A stretch of 64,000 bases of DNA from Shewanella yunxiaonensis (GCF_018223345.1 NZ_CP073587.1:2639001-2703000); one strand, 5' to 3'; positions 30,707-39,208 are shown, numbered from the stretch's first letter. The notes: generated by a model from the letters alone, not told the origin. Made by a program: numbers and translations.

Positions 30707-31744
30707 TTAGCACACCTCAAACCTTCCTGGGATCTTGGTCAGACAATTCGTGCACTCACCTTTAGCATTCAGTGAGTATTCTAGCAACTGATAGCGATGT
30801 CGACGTATGACGACATGCTGGCAATGGGGGCAATAGGTATTTTCACTATCATCATGCTGAATATTGCCGGTATAGACAAATTGAATCCCGGCATCTAGCG
30901 CAATATTTCGAGCCCGAAGTAAGGTCTCCAGTGGTGTAGGCGGCACGTCCATCATTTTGAAATCCGGATGAAACGCACTGAAGTGAAGAGGCACCTGCGG
31001 CCCAAGATTATCCACAATCCATGAGGATAGCTTTTGCAGTTCTTCTGAACTGTCATTATAGCCAGGGATCAGCAGTGTGGTGATTTCCAACCAAACATCA
31101 GTTTCATGTTTTAGATACAGCAAGGTGTCTAACACTGGAGCTAAATTACCGCTGCATACCTTGCGATAAAACTGATCTGACATCGCTTTAAGATCGATAT
31201 TGGCTGCATCAATATAGTGATAAAACTCTTGCCGAGGTTTTTCGCACATGTATCCGGCACTGACAGCAACAGCCTGCAGTCCAAGCTCATGACAGGCAAT
31301 GGCAGTATCTCGCGCATACTCAAAAAAGATCACTGGGTCATTGTAAGTAAAGGCGACACTTTTACAGTGAAGTGCCAGCGCCCTGCGAGCAATATTCTCT
31401 GGAGAACCTTCAGCAGAAAGAATTGACCGTTCTCGCGTTTTACTGATATTCCAATTCTGACAATACTTACATCCTAAATTGCACCCTTCCGTACCGAAGG
31501 AATACACGCGGCTTCCAGGATAAAAGTGGTTCAGCGGCTTTTTCTCTATCGGATCAATGGCAAAACCACTGGCTAAGCCATAGCTGGTCAGCACGATTTC
31601 TCCATCAGAGGCTTCCCGGATATAACAAGCGCCCTTCTTACCATCACGTAAAGCACAATGTCGCGGGCAAACATCACACACAACCCGCCCGTCGTCTAAA
31701 CGGTGCCAGTACTGTGTTTTAAATTTTTCGATTGTTGTTCCCAC
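30707..31744 (-). CDS. amrS: AmmeMemoRadiSam system radical SAM enzyme AmrS
   Basis: 345 aa. The radical SAM cluster motif is CX3CX2C at C88, C92, C95 (GCNLGCKYCQNW). N-terminal cysteines C23, C26, C30 and C40 and a C-terminal CPHC...CTNC pair look like additional metal sites. PflA-like TIM-barrel sequence follows (SVAFTYNDPVIFFEYA, NIDLKAMSDQFY, LLIPGYNDS). AmrS proteins are found with MEMO and AMMECR1 homologues; here both lie divergently 65 bp away. The substrate is not established. Confidence 0.9.
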   Translation of the reverse strand: MGTTIEKFKTQYWHRLDDGRVVCDVCPRHCALRDGKKGACYIREASDGEIVLTSYGLASGFAIDPIEKKPLNHFYPGSRVYSFGTEGCNLGCKYCQNWNISKTRERSILSAEGSPENIARRALALHCKSVAFTYNDPVIFFEYARDTAIACHELGLQAVAVSAGYMCEKPRQEFYHYIDAANIDLKAMSDQFYRKVCSGNLAPVLDTLLYLKHETDVWLEITTLLIPGYNDSSEELQKLSSWIVDNLGPQVPLHFSAFHPDFKMMDVPPTPLETLLRARNIALDAGIQFVYTGNIQHDDSENTYCPHCQHVVIRRHRYQLLEYSLNAKGECTNCLTKIPGRFEVC

Positions 31745-31809
31745 ACGCCATCTCTCAACGTTGTGCAGATCCTATACTCAATAATAGTGCAATTAGTGAA
31801 ATTGGTTGA

Positions 31810-32595
31810 ATGATGAACATCCGTCTGCCGGCCGTTGCCGGACATTTTTATCAACGCGATCCCGTACAGCTGCGTTCTCAAATTCAGCGCTGGCTGCATA
31901 ATGAATTACATGAATCGAAGTCCATCAAAGCCATACTTGTCCCACATGCCGGTTATATCTATTCCGGTACGACAGCGGCATTAGCTTATTCACTGATAAA
32001 TCGGCAAAAAAGTAGGTTCAATAAGGTAATTCTGGTAGGGCCTTCTCATCATTATTACTTTGACGGCTGCGCGTTGCCGGTTTGCGAACAATTCGGTACG
32101 CCTTTAGGTCAGATTGTTATTTGCCAGGAACATCGACAACAACTACAACATGTACCACTAGTAATTTTTTCCGATGAGGTTCATCAAAACGAACATTGTC
32201 TGGAAGTTCAGCTGCCATTTTTACAAAGTTGTCTTAACCGCTTTCAATTAACCCCGATTGTGACCAGTAATATCTCCGCCGAGGCACTGGCCACAGTTAT
32301 TGCTCCACTTTGGCAGGAGGATACGCTGTTAGTGATCAGTAGCGACCTCAGCCATTATCATTCCTATGCTGAGGCGAATGAAATCGATCAACATACCTGC
32401 GATAAAATTGAGCACTTTCAAGCCTCAATCTCACCTGAAGAAGCGTGTGGTGCCACAGGAGTCAATGCGTTGCTAATACTCGCGGCAAGGCACCATTACC
32501 AACTGCGACTGCTTCAACGAATTAATTCCGGTGATTCTGCCGGGGATAAATCAAGAGTAGTGGGTTATGCCAGTTACATCGTCACCGACATATAA
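31810..32595 (+). CDS. amrB: MEMO-family protein AmrB
   Basis: 261 aa; an extradiol-dioxygenase-like fold without a proven enzymatic reaction. Conserved metal-site segments are present: LVPHAGYIYSG, VGPSHHYYF, EHCLEVQLPFL, SSDLSHYH and a Cys in CGATGVNALL. Start at ATG 31810 or the adjacent ATG 31813; the RBS is weak. Overlaps amrA by 29 bases. Confidence 0.9.
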   Translation: MMNIRLPAVAGHFYQRDPVQLRSQIQRWLHNELHESKSIKAILVPHAGYIYSGTTAALAYSLINRQKSRFNKVILVGPSHHYYFDGCALPVCEQFGTPLGQIVICQEHRQQLQHVPLVIFSDEVHQNEHCLEVQLPFLQSCLNRFQLTPIVTSNISAEALATVIAPLWQEDTLLVISSDLSHYHSYAEANEIDQHTCDKIEHFQASISPEEACGATGVNALLILAARHHYQLRLLQRINSGDSAGDKSRVVGYASYIVTDI

Positions 32596-33166
32596 CCATA
32601 AGCAAATAAAACAGTTACTTGCGGTCGCAAGACAAGCAATTAACGACTATTGTTCCGGAATTTATCAGAAGCCTCAACTGGGCCATTTCGATGCAGATTT
32701 ATGCCGAATAGGGGCCTGTTTCGTTACCTTAGAAGTGGCACAAAAGTTACAAGGATGTATTGGTAGCATCATAGCTAACGCCCCGCTCATTGAAGAGGTT
32801 TATGATAAAGCGCACGCAGCAGCTTGTCAGGACCCACGTTTTCAACCATTAGAAGCATCCCAACTTGCTAAATTAACCATTGAAGTATCAGTGTTATCAT
32901 TACCACAAAGACTAGCGATTAAAGATGAACAGACCTTACTGAACTATCTTGGCAATCATCACGTTGGTGTGATTTTAAGTGATGGTGTGCGCCGAGCAGT
33001 GTTTCTGCCACAAGTATGGGAACAATTGCCTGAGCCGGAAGCATTCCTGCATCAACTCAAATTAAAGGGCGGATGGCCGAGCACCTATTGGAATGCAATG
33101 ATGCGAGTTGACATATTTACCGTCACATCGGCAAAAGACGCCTATGCAACTCACCACTCAACTTAA
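32567..33166 (+). CDS. amrA: AMMECR1-domain protein AmrA
   Basis: 199 aa. AMMECR1 hallmarks: ACFVTLEVAQKLQGCIGS (the conserved CIGS loop), LTIEVSVLSLPQ, and RRAVFLPQVWEQLPEPEAFLHQLKLKGG. ATG 32567 lies inside amrB and gives a 29-base overlap, implying translational coupling. Biochemical role unknown; the human homologue is AMMECR1. It is convergent with dinB, with 10 bases between the stops. Confidence 0.9.
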   Translation: MPVTSSPTYNHKQIKQLLAVARQAINDYCSGIYQKPQLGHFDADLCRIGACFVTLEVAQKLQGCIGSIIANAPLIEEVYDKAHAAACQDPRFQPLEASQLAKLTIEVSVLSLPQRLAIKDEQTLLNYLGNHHVGVILSDGVRRAVFLPQVWEQLPEPEAFLHQLKLKGGWPSTYWNAMMRVDIFTVTSAKDAYATHHST

Positions 33167-33176
33167 CCAAATGCCT

Positions 33177-34247
33177 TCAGATATTCAGTGTCAGCTGACG
33201 TTCATTCGCATTGGGTTCTTTGGTAACTGCCGCACTTAACCCCGCAGCGATGCCGACTAACCTGATCCCTCGACCATTTGCTCGCAGCCACGCTTGCGTT
33301 AACAAGTTATCAAACAGTTGTGGCGATAATTCTGCCGCACGGCTTTCGATAGTCGTCTGGCGAAAATCCGCAAACTTCAGCTTTACCACCAATTTGCCAA
33401 TCTGCTGCTCACGCGCATGTCGCTGAAATCTGCCAGCCAGCTCTTTCAGTAAATGCTGCATTACTTGTCGACACTGTTCAGCGCTATAAATATCGCGGGC
33501 TAATGTTGTTTCAACACCTATCGATTTGCGTATGCGATTAGGATTGAGCTCCCGCGCATCAATACCAAATGCGCGTTGGTGCAACACTTGACCAAACTTG
33601 CCAAATATCTCGACCAACTGATGCTGCGGTATACGTTGCACATCGGCACAGGTAAATAGCTGCATCTCTGCTAAACGACTCGCGGTAACTTTACCAACCC
33701 CGGGAATTTTCTCTAAAGGCAGCGCCGCAATAAAGTCAGGCAATGACTCCGGAGTAATCACATATTGCCCGTTAGGTTTGTTAATTTCCGACGCCACTTT
33801 AGCCAGAAATTTTACCGGGGCAACACCAGCAGAAGCAGTGAGTCCGGTTTCAGCCAGAATATCGCGACGAATAGCTTCGGCAATCAAGGTGGCAGAACTT
33901 TGATGCAGCTGACAATCCGACACATCCAAATACGCTTCATCCAGAGACAATGGCTCAATCTTATCGGTGTAGCGTTCGAAAATAGTATGGATCTGCCGAG
34001 ACACGGCTTTATAAACTTCCATTCGGCCAGGAAGCAAGATGAGTGCGGGACACAGCTTTAGCGCATAACCGGTAGCCATCGCTGAATGAATACCAAATTT
34101 GCGCGCTTCATAGTTACAGGTACTGATAACACCTCTGCGCTCACGACTACCACCAACGGCCAGCGGCTTTCCCCGATATTCTGGAAAATCACGCATTTCT
34201 ACAGCTGCATAATAACAGTCCATATCCACATGAATGATTTTCTTCAT
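33177..34247 (-). CDS. dinB: DNA polymerase IV (translesion)
   Basis: 356 aa Y-family polymerase. Catalytic acids D8 (HVDMDCYYA) and D103/E104 (SLDEAYLDV) are present, as are the steric residues near the [12 protein letters not shown] block and the HhH region ([15 protein letters not shown]). The last residues ERQLTLNI resemble a clamp-binding motif (QLxL). In most gammaproteobacteria the gene is SOS-induced. Here the promoter and LexA box have been split by an ISL3-family insertion 45 bp upstream, leaving the coding region intact. Confidence 0.95.
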   Translation of the reverse strand: MKKIIHVDMDCYYAAVEMRDFPEYRGKPLAVGGSRERRGVISTCNYEARKFGIHSAMATGYALKLCPALILLPGRMEVYKAVSRQIHTIFERYTDKIEPLSLDEAYLDVSDCQLHQSSATLIAEAIRRDILAETGLTASAGVAPVKFLAKVASEINKPNGQYVITPESLPDFIAALPLEKIPGVGKVTASRLAEMQLFTCADVQRIPQHQLVEIFGKFGQVLHQRAFGIDARELNPNRIRKSIGVETTLARDIYSAEQCRQVMQHLLKELAGRFQRHAREQQIGKLVVKLKFADFRQTTIESRAAELSPQLFDNLLTQAWLRANGRGIRLVGIAAGLSAAVTKEPNANERQLTLNI

Positions 34248-34279
34248 TTTGCTTTACCTTGGCACTCACACGCACAAAT

Positions 34280-34292
34280 ACTGTATATAAAA
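34280..34292 (-). promoter_or_regulatory. Left part of the disrupted dinB promoter/LexA operator
   Basis: ACTGT-ATATAAAA: one LexA half-site (CTGT, 34281-34284) plus the 8-bp spacer, immediately followed by the IS end. On the minus strand, TACAGT (34280-34285) is the probable -10 for dinB. The other half-site (ACAG) and the -35 are beyond the IS at 35601-35616. Confidence 0.8.
34285..34292. repeat. Target-site duplication, left copy
   Basis: ATATAAAA directly abutting the left end of the IS; identical to 35593-35600. Eight bases is the usual duplication length of ISL3-family elements. Confidence 0.93.
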
Positions 34293-34316
34293 GGCTCTTC
34301 ACTGAATGTGGTGGAA
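34293..34316. repeat. Left terminal inverted repeat of the ISL3 element
   Basis: Begins GGCTCTTCACTG and ends GGTGGAA; 18 of 24 positions match the complement of the right end. Confidence 0.9.
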
Positions 34317-34356
34317 CAGTTAAAGTTCACCCACAACATACTCTCAAAATTCAGTG

Positions 34357-35580
34357 ATGAGCGAAGCTGCCTTATATCAACAAATCTTGGGATTAACCCC
34401 TCCCTGGAACGTCTCTAATGTTCATCTTGATGAACAACATCAGCGTATTATTGTCATTGTTGAATATGCTGCATCATCAAACATTCAATGCCCAATATGC
34501 GAGGCTCCCAGTCGTCACTATGACTCCCGTCAGAGAACATGGCGGCACTTAGATACTTGCCAGTATCAAACACTTATTCAGGCTAATGTTCCGCGTATTC
34601 ACTGTCCGACACATGGTTACCAGACCCTTCAGGTTCCCTGGGCAAATGAAAGTAGCCGCTATACCGAATTATTTGAAATGCATGTCCTTACGCTGTTGTC
34701 GATGAGTACCCTTAATGCTGTCAGCCGATTTTTCAAACTCAGTTGGGGAGCAATTGATAGGATCATGGAGCGAGCGGTTAATCGTGGTTTGGCAAAACGC
34801 GGTGCGGTGAAGACCCAGCATTTATTAGTAGATGAGACGGCTCTTAAAAAGGGACATGAATATGTCACCTTACTTTCAAACCACGAAGGGCAAGTACTGG
34901 CGGTATCAGAAGGGCGTTCAGCGACCAGTTTTGCTGATTGTCTGGCACAACTCCCTGCAAATTCAGTAAGTCATACTCAGTCGGTGTGTATGGACATGAG
35001 CCCTGCCTACATTAAAGCGGCAAGACGACACATACCAAATGCCGAAAGGAAAATAGCCTTTGACCATTTCCATATCGCTAAATTACTGACTGAAGCGGTC
35101 AATAAGATCCGTAAAGCAGACCTCTTCGGATTGGCACCATCAATGAGACAAGAAGCTCATAGGACTCGTTTTAGCTGGTTAAAGCGGCAAGAAAATCTGT
35201 GCGATACAGACAAAGAAAGGGTTAATAAGCTTGTTCCCGCCATGATGAATACTGCACTGGCTTGGTATTTTAAAGAACTCGCAAGAAATATCTGGTACAG
35301 CAACCGAGTGAGAGGAGCTAAACAACGCTGGAGCAACTGGATAGCGTTGGCCAAAGCCACAGAGTTAAAACCGTTAATCGCAGTGGCAGACACAATAGAG
35401 AATAAGCTCTGGGGGATCCTTAACGCTATGCGTTTTGGTCTATCAAATGGACTAGCAGAAGCGATAAATAGCCAGGTTAGGCAACTAAGAGTAAAAGCGA
35501 TGGGATATCGGAATTCGGCACGATTTCGACGTGCGATATTGTTTCATTTCGGAAAGCTGGATATGGGATTCCACCAATAA
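34357..35580 (+). CDS. ISL3-family transposase
   Basis: 407 aa from ATG 34357 (GTG 34354 is an alternative). An N-terminal zinc-finger region (CPICEAPSRHYDSR ... HCPTHG) and helix-turn-helix (STLNAVSRFFKLSWGAIDRIM) precede a DDE domain with D159 (LLVDETAL), D213 (VCMDMSPAY) and E368 (NGLAEAINSQVRQLR). The tail HFGKLDMGFHQ runs into the right inverted repeat, which overlaps the stop codon. No frameshift or premature stop, so the element looks active. Confidence 0.95.
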   Translation: MSEAALYQQILGLTPPWNVSNVHLDEQHQRIIVIVEYAASSNIQCPICEAPSRHYDSRQRTWRHLDTCQYQTLIQANVPRIHCPTHGYQTLQVPWANESSRYTELFEMHVLTLLSMSTLNAVSRFFKLSWGAIDRIMERAVNRGLAKRGAVKTQHLLVDETALKKGHEYVTLLSNHEGQVLAVSEGRSATSFADCLAQLPANSVSHTQSVCMDMSPAYIKAARRHIPNAERKIAFDHFHIAKLLTEAVNKIRKADLFGLAPSMRQEAHRTRFSWLKRQENLCDTDKERVNKLVPAMMNTALAWYFKELARNIWYSNRVRGAKQRWSNWIALAKATELKPLIAVADTIENKLWGILNAMRFGLSNGLAEAINSQVRQLRVKAMGYRNSARFRRAILFHFGKLDMGFHQ

Positions 35581-35592
35581 CGGCGAAGAGCC
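35569..35592. repeat. Right terminal inverted repeat of the ISL3 element
   Basis: Starts TTCCACC and ends GAAGAGCC; contains the TAA stop of the transposase (35578-35580). Confidence 0.9.
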
Positions 35593-35600
35593 ATATAAAA
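35593..35600. repeat. Target-site duplication, right copy
   Basis: ATATAAAA, identical to 34285-34292 and abutting the right IS end. Confidence 0.93.
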
Positions 35601-35616
35601 ACAGTATAAATGTAAA
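35593..35616 (-). promoter_or_regulatory. Right part of the disrupted dinB promoter/LexA operator
   Basis: ATATAAAA-ACAGTA: spacer copy plus the second LexA half-site (ACAG, 35601-35604). On the minus strand TTTACA (35611-35616) is the likely original -35 of dinB. Removing the IS and one duplication puts it exactly 17 bp from the -10 at 34280-34285. Confidence 0.75.
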
Positions 35617-35622
35617 GCAAAC

Positions 35623-35645
35623 AAAAAAAGGGAGCCTGAGCTCCC
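35623..35645 (-). terminator. Terminator of the chemoreceptor gene
   Basis: On the minus strand GGGAGC-TCAG-GCTCCC is followed by seven T; located 18 bases past the chemoreceptor stop. Confidence 0.88.
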
Positions 35646-35663
35646 TGTTCAAGCGAGACCGGG

Positions 35664-37670
35664 TTAGCTAATACGGAATCGATTAATATTATTTGATAGC
35701 GCTTTACTTACTGTACGAAACGCTTTCATCTGTTCCACCAGAGCTTCGCTCGCAGTCAATGACTCATCAGAACGTTCTCGCACATCTTCAATATTGCGCG
35801 CCACTTCTTCCGATACGACAGCTTGTTGGCCAATGGCAGAGGTCATTTCTGCCGTCTGCTGTTGAATTTCATTAATCGCCGTAGTGATCTCATCTAACAC
35901 TGCTTCAACTTGCACGGTCAACGCCCGCCCAGCATCCGCCTGCTTAACGCCACTTTCCATCACCTGTTCGGCCTGCTGCGCCTGTGACTGTAAAGTTTGA
36001 ATAATATCTTGAATATTACTGGTTGAGTCCTGAGTCCGCGAAGCAAGGGTTCGAACTTCGTCAGCAACTACAGCGAACCCGCGTCCTTGTTCACCGGCAC
36101 GGGCAGCTTCAATTGCAGCATTTAGCGCTAACAGGTTGGTCTGCTCTGCAATGGCTCGAATAACACTTAAGACCTCACCGATCTGTTCTGAACTGGTCTT
36201 CAGTTCACGGATCACACTCGCAGCTGAGTTAACCTGTTCAGATAACGCATACATGCCGTTAGCGGCCTTCTGCACCGTTTCAACACCAGCTAACGATTGA
36301 CTATGAGCCGCGTCTGCAGAGTCTGCCGTACGTTGGGCCCCGGCAGCCATCTCCTGACTGGTATGTGCCATTTCTGTTGCCGCAGTTGCTACCGATGCAA
36401 TTTGTTGCTTTTGCGCCCTAACAGAACTTAATGCTTGCTCGCAGACAGCAACAGAACCATCCACACCGCGGTCGACCTCATCTGTGAGTTGTCGCGTTTC
36501 CTGAAGCATATCCTCGACTTTAGCGGCAAACTTATTGAACGCAGCGCTGAGTCGACCTAATTCATCATCGCGTGACATCTCAATGCGACGAGATAGATCG
36601 CCATCGCCGTCGGCAATGTCTTCCATCGCCAGTAATAATTCCTTTAAATGGTGACGAAAAGGTTGCAGCACAATCGAAATCAGCCCAACCACCAACAAAA
36701 TGATCCCGATTGCCATCCCACTGGTCTGCCAAAACTTATGTTCTACCGGTGCCATGAATACCGCATCAGGTAACATAAACCCCAAGTACCAACGCACTTT
36801 TGGGTAATCGCTATCAATGCTCACGTAACTCACATGTTGCCGCTGGCCCTGATAAGTGACTTCAGACACACCTTCACCCATTGACCGCATGGTTTGCTTC
36901 AGTGCAGCGAAGCCAGCATTGTCATTACTTAAGGTGTCAACTTGAGTAATGTCTGTCCCAGGCGTAAAAGCTTTATTAAAGCCAGGGAAATAGACCAATT
37001 TACCCTGTTCTGTCATCAAAAATGCCTGACCTTGTCCCTGATATTTGATAGGCGAAAGCAGATTTTTACCTATGGTGTCGATGAGAATGTCCATCCCCCC
37101 GATACCGATCAGCTTTCCAGAACTGTCCTTAACGACCGTCTTTACCGTAGCTGATACCGTACCATCATTGGCATCAACTGCTGGATCAGCCACAAACAGA
37201 CCATTTTTATCAATAGCTTCCTGCCACCATGGACGCTTATTGGTGTAGTAATTAGGATCGCCATCATAACGGCCATTCAAATCAAAATATTCGAAAGTAT
37301 TGGCTGAGCCCAAAAATACCGACTTAATATCTTTGTCTCGCTCGGAGAAAAAATGAAAATATTTAATTAATTGATGGTATTGCTGATCATCAGACAAATC
37401 AGAGCCACGCTGTTTGTAATCAGCAAACCATTGGACAACCCAAGGATTAGAAAAGATCGAATGGATGATCTGACCTTTGGCGTAGAAGTAACTGCCAATT
37501 TCTTGCGCCTTCAGATCTAACATGGATGAAATATCACTGTCGATACGGACTCTTGTCTCATTACTATCAGTTTTGACCACGACCGCAGCGACGATAGTGA
37601 GCAAAATTGCCAAAGCACCGGCAATTGTCACTACCAATTGTAGACTCAATGAACGTCTTATTTGCAACAT
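35664..37670 (-). CDS. Methyl-accepting chemotaxis protein with dCache sensor
   Basis: 668 aa from ATG 37670, chosen because GGGAGC lies 4 bases upstream (GTG 37682 is the alternative). Membrane helix near residues 10-32, a large periplasmic dCache_1 sensor ([33 protein letters not shown]), second helix near 320-340, HAMP, and a cytoplasmic signalling domain with the hairpin tip [32 protein letters not shown]. No CheR-tethering pentapeptide at the C terminus. Ligand unknown; the WW/D pattern suggests an amino-acid-type dCache. It probably reports to CheA in the main chemotaxis array. Confidence 0.93.
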   Translation of the reverse strand: MLQIRRSLSLQLVVTIAGALAILLTIVAAVVVKTDSNETRVRIDSDISSMLDLKAQEIGSYFYAKGQIIHSIFSNPWVVQWFADYKQRGSDLSDDQQYHQLIKYFHFFSERDKDIKSVFLGSANTFEYFDLNGRYDGDPNYYTNKRPWWQEAIDKNGLFVADPAVDANDGTVSATVKTVVKDSSGKLIGIGGMDILIDTIGKNLLSPIKYQGQGQAFLMTEQGKLVYFPGFNKAFTPGTDITQVDTLSNDNAGFAALKQTMRSMGEGVSEVTYQGQRQHVSYVSIDSDYPKVRWYLGFMLPDAVFMAPVEHKFWQTSGMAIGIILLVVGLISIVLQPFRHHLKELLLAMEDIADGDGDLSRRIEMSRDDELGRLSAAFNKFAAKVEDMLQETRQLTDEVDRGVDGSVAVCEQALSSVRAQKQQIASVATAATEMAHTSQEMAAGAQRTADSADAAHSQSLAGVETVQKAANGMYALSEQVNSAASVIRELKTSSEQIGEVLSVIRAIAEQTNLLALNAAIEAARAGEQGRGFAVVADEVRTLASRTQDSTSNIQDIIQTLQSQAQQAEQVMESGVKQADAGRALTVQVEAVLDEITTAINEIQQQTAEMTSAIGQQAVVSEEVARNIEDVRERSDESLTASEALVEQMKAFRTVSKALSNNINRFRIS

Positions 37671-37796
37671 CAGGGCTCCCACTCTTGCTTTTCTTATTAA
37701 GGAGCCGTCAATGTACCAAATGTGCCAGTACTCTTTTAGTTAAAAATTACGTAACAAAATGTTAAAAGGCAGCGATATGGGCAAATTCAATGATGA

Positions 37797-37967
37797 TTAG
37801 CGAAACAGCGAAAATATGTAGGCGAGTTCTTCTTTACTAACAAGGGGTTGTTGCGGATTGTCACAAGTGGTTGTCTTTTTGACAACCACTTTATCTGGCA
37901 CGACCTCTGGGCGTTTGCGCGGGGAAGTCCGCGTTGCCAAATGCAGGTTACTGGATATTTCGTTCAT
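37797..37967 (-). CDS. Small hypothetical protein (56 aa) with upstream Fur-like box
   Basis: Starts at the ATG complementary to 37965-37967 and ends at TAA 37797-37799. The product is MNEISSNLHLATRTSPRKRP, then a VVVKKTTTCDNPQQPLVSKEE middle, ending in AYIFSLFR: one Cys, basic N-terminal half, amphipathic C-terminal helix, no signal peptide. AAAGGAAAC gives a good RBS 6 bases before ATG. A Fur-like site lies about 95 bp upstream at 38060-38078. No family recognised. Being short, it is easily missed; confidence rests on RBS, start, and coding-like composition. Confidence 0.6.
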   Translation of the reverse strand: MNEISSNLHLATRTSPRKRPEVVPDKVVVKKTTTCDNPQQPLVSKEELAYIFSLFR

Positions 37968-38059
37968 AAGCGTTTCCTTTTGTTACTGATTAAATAATAA
38001 TCAGATCACACTGAATATGCACTGAACGCTTACGTAAATTATCCTCTAATAGTGTAAAC

Positions 38060-38078
38060 GATAACTAATATTATCATT
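38060..38078 (-). promoter_or_regulatory. Fur-like box upstream of the 56-aa gene
   Basis: GATAACTAATATTATCATT (plus strand); the complement matches the 19-bp Fur consensus at 13 positions by my alignment. It lies between the second bacterioferritin stop and the small gene, just upstream of a GATAAT -10-like element on the minus strand. Confidence 0.5.
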
Positions 38079-38085
38079 ACATAAA

Positions 38086-38553
38086 TTACATCTTTGACTG
38101 CAGGTAATTTTGTAGTCCAATTTTCTTAATCAAGCCTAACTGTTTTTCCAACCAGTACATATGATCAGCTTCGGTATCTTCCAGTAATACCTCGAGAATT
38201 TCCCTCGTCTGATAATCATTGAGTTGCTCACATAAGGCGATGCCCTGACGCAAGGAGTCCGCAACTTTGTATTCATATTGCAAATCGTTGTAAAGCATCT
38301 CTTCTACGTTGCCACCAATAGTTAATGCTTCCCGGCTTTCTATGTCAGGCTTACCTTCAAGAAACAAAATACGAGAGATAAGCTTTGCTGCATGTCCTCG
38401 TTCATCCAGTGACTCATGGTTTATTCGTTCATAGAGCTCAGTCAATCCCCAGTCTTCGTACATGTGTGCATGAACAAAATACTGATCCATCGAAGAGAGT
38501 TCGCCAGTCAATTGCTTATTCAGCATGGCAAGAATTTGCGGATGTCCTTTCAT
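38086..38553 (-). CDS. bfr: Bacterioferritin subunit with intact ferroxidase site, lacking the heme Met
   Basis: 155 aa from ATG 38553 (AAGGAG six bases upstream; a TTG two codons earlier is possible). Aligning with E. coli Bfr by eye, the di-iron ligands E18, E51, H54, E94, E127 and H130 are all present (GELSSMDQYF, HESLDERGH, QYEYKVAD, DTEADH). The heme ligand M52 is replaced by Arg. It should oxidise and store iron in a mixed 24-mer with the neighbouring subunit. Ten bases downstream of that gene. Confidence 0.9.
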   Translation of the reverse strand: MKGHPQILAMLNKQLTGELSSMDQYFVHAHMYEDWGLTELYERINHESLDERGHAAKLISRILFLEGKPDIESREALTIGGNVEEMLYNDLQYEYKVADSLRQGIALCEQLNDYQTREILEVLLEDTEADHMYWLEKQLGLIKKIGLQNYLQSKM

Positions 38554-38563
38554 ATGCAACTCC

Positions 38564-39037
38564 TTATGCTTCGCTCATTTGAGATTGAAGGTAATTTTGA
38601 ATACCTGTGATCCGGATTAGCTCAAATTGGGACTCTAGCCAATCGAGATGCTCTTCTTCATCCTCAAGAATATCTTCAAGCAAATCACGGCTAACGTAAT
38701 CCTGTTCAGTTTCACATATGACAATAGAGTCTCGCAGTAATTGCAGCTGCTCTTCAAGCATCAACTTGTCACAAGACAGCATCTCTTCACTGTGTTCACC
38801 AATCCTCAATTTATCTAGTTGCTGTAGATTCGGTAAGCCTTCAAGAAATAGCACTCTTTCTATCAACTTATCCGCATGCTTCATATCCTGAATCGATTTC
38901 TTGTAGCTGCGATGATTCAGTCCTTCGAGGCCCCAGTTTTTAAACATCCTGGCGTGAAGAAAGTACTGGTTGATCGCGGTGAGCTCACATGTCAGCACCT
39001 TGTTGAGCTGCATAACAATATTCGGTTGACCTTTCAT
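38564..39037 (-). CDS. bfr: Bacterioferritin subunit with heme Met, degenerate ferroxidase site
   Basis: 157 aa from ATG 39037 (MKGQPNIVMQLNK; AAGGA 8 bases upstream); the frame is open to a TTG at 39061. The heme ligand M52 is kept (SIQDMKHADK), as are E18, H54, E127 and H130, but E51 is Asp and E94 is Leu in my alignment, so its di-iron site is probably inactive. This mirrors two-subunit bacterioferritins in Neisseria and Pseudomonas, where one subunit carries heme and the other ferroxidase activity. First gene of the pair, behind a Fur-like box. Confidence 0.9.
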   Translation of the reverse strand: MKGQPNIVMQLNKVLTCELTAINQYFLHARMFKNWGLEGLNHRSYKKSIQDMKHADKLIERVLFLEGLPNLQQLDKLRIGEHSEEMLSCDKLMLEEQLQLLRDSIVICETEQDYVSRDLLEDILEDEEEHLDWLESQFELIRITGIQNYLQSQMSEA

Positions 39038-39143
39038 GGCATAATTCCTTGATAGCGACAATTTGATCTATATCAATGTTTAAAGCCTAACCTCAGATAT
39101 TAAAAATATCAAATTACCTCTTAATTTCAGTTATTTAATAAAA

Positions 39144-39162
39144 ATAAATGATTACTATTATC
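39144..39162 (-). promoter_or_regulatory. Fur-like box upstream of the bacterioferritin pair
   Basis: ATAAATGATTACTATTATC matches 13 of 19 positions of the classical Fur consensus, including a perfect ATTATC. It lies about 105 bp upstream of the first bfr start in a very AT-rich stretch. Confidence 0.45.
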
Positions 39163-39208
39163 AATCTAAATTATAAGTGGATGGATGGAACTTACGGAAA
39201 ATACTGAT

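Larger units (their letters stand above)
34293..35592 (+). mobile_element. Complete ISL3-family insertion sequence (1300 bp)
   Basis: Bounded by imperfect 24-bp terminal inverted repeats (34293-34316 and 35569-35592, 18 of 24 matching) whose outer eight bases GGCTCTTC are identical and typical of ISL3. One transposase gene fills it. The 8-bp duplications on both sides are exact, indicating a recent or undisturbed insertion. The element is read away from dinB, towards the chemoreceptor terminator. Confidence 0.95.

Noticed and set aside
34293..34316. New outward hybrid promoter for dinB from the IS end
   Set aside because: No hexamer close to TTGACA is found at 16-18 bp from the retained -10 (TACAGT or TATACA).
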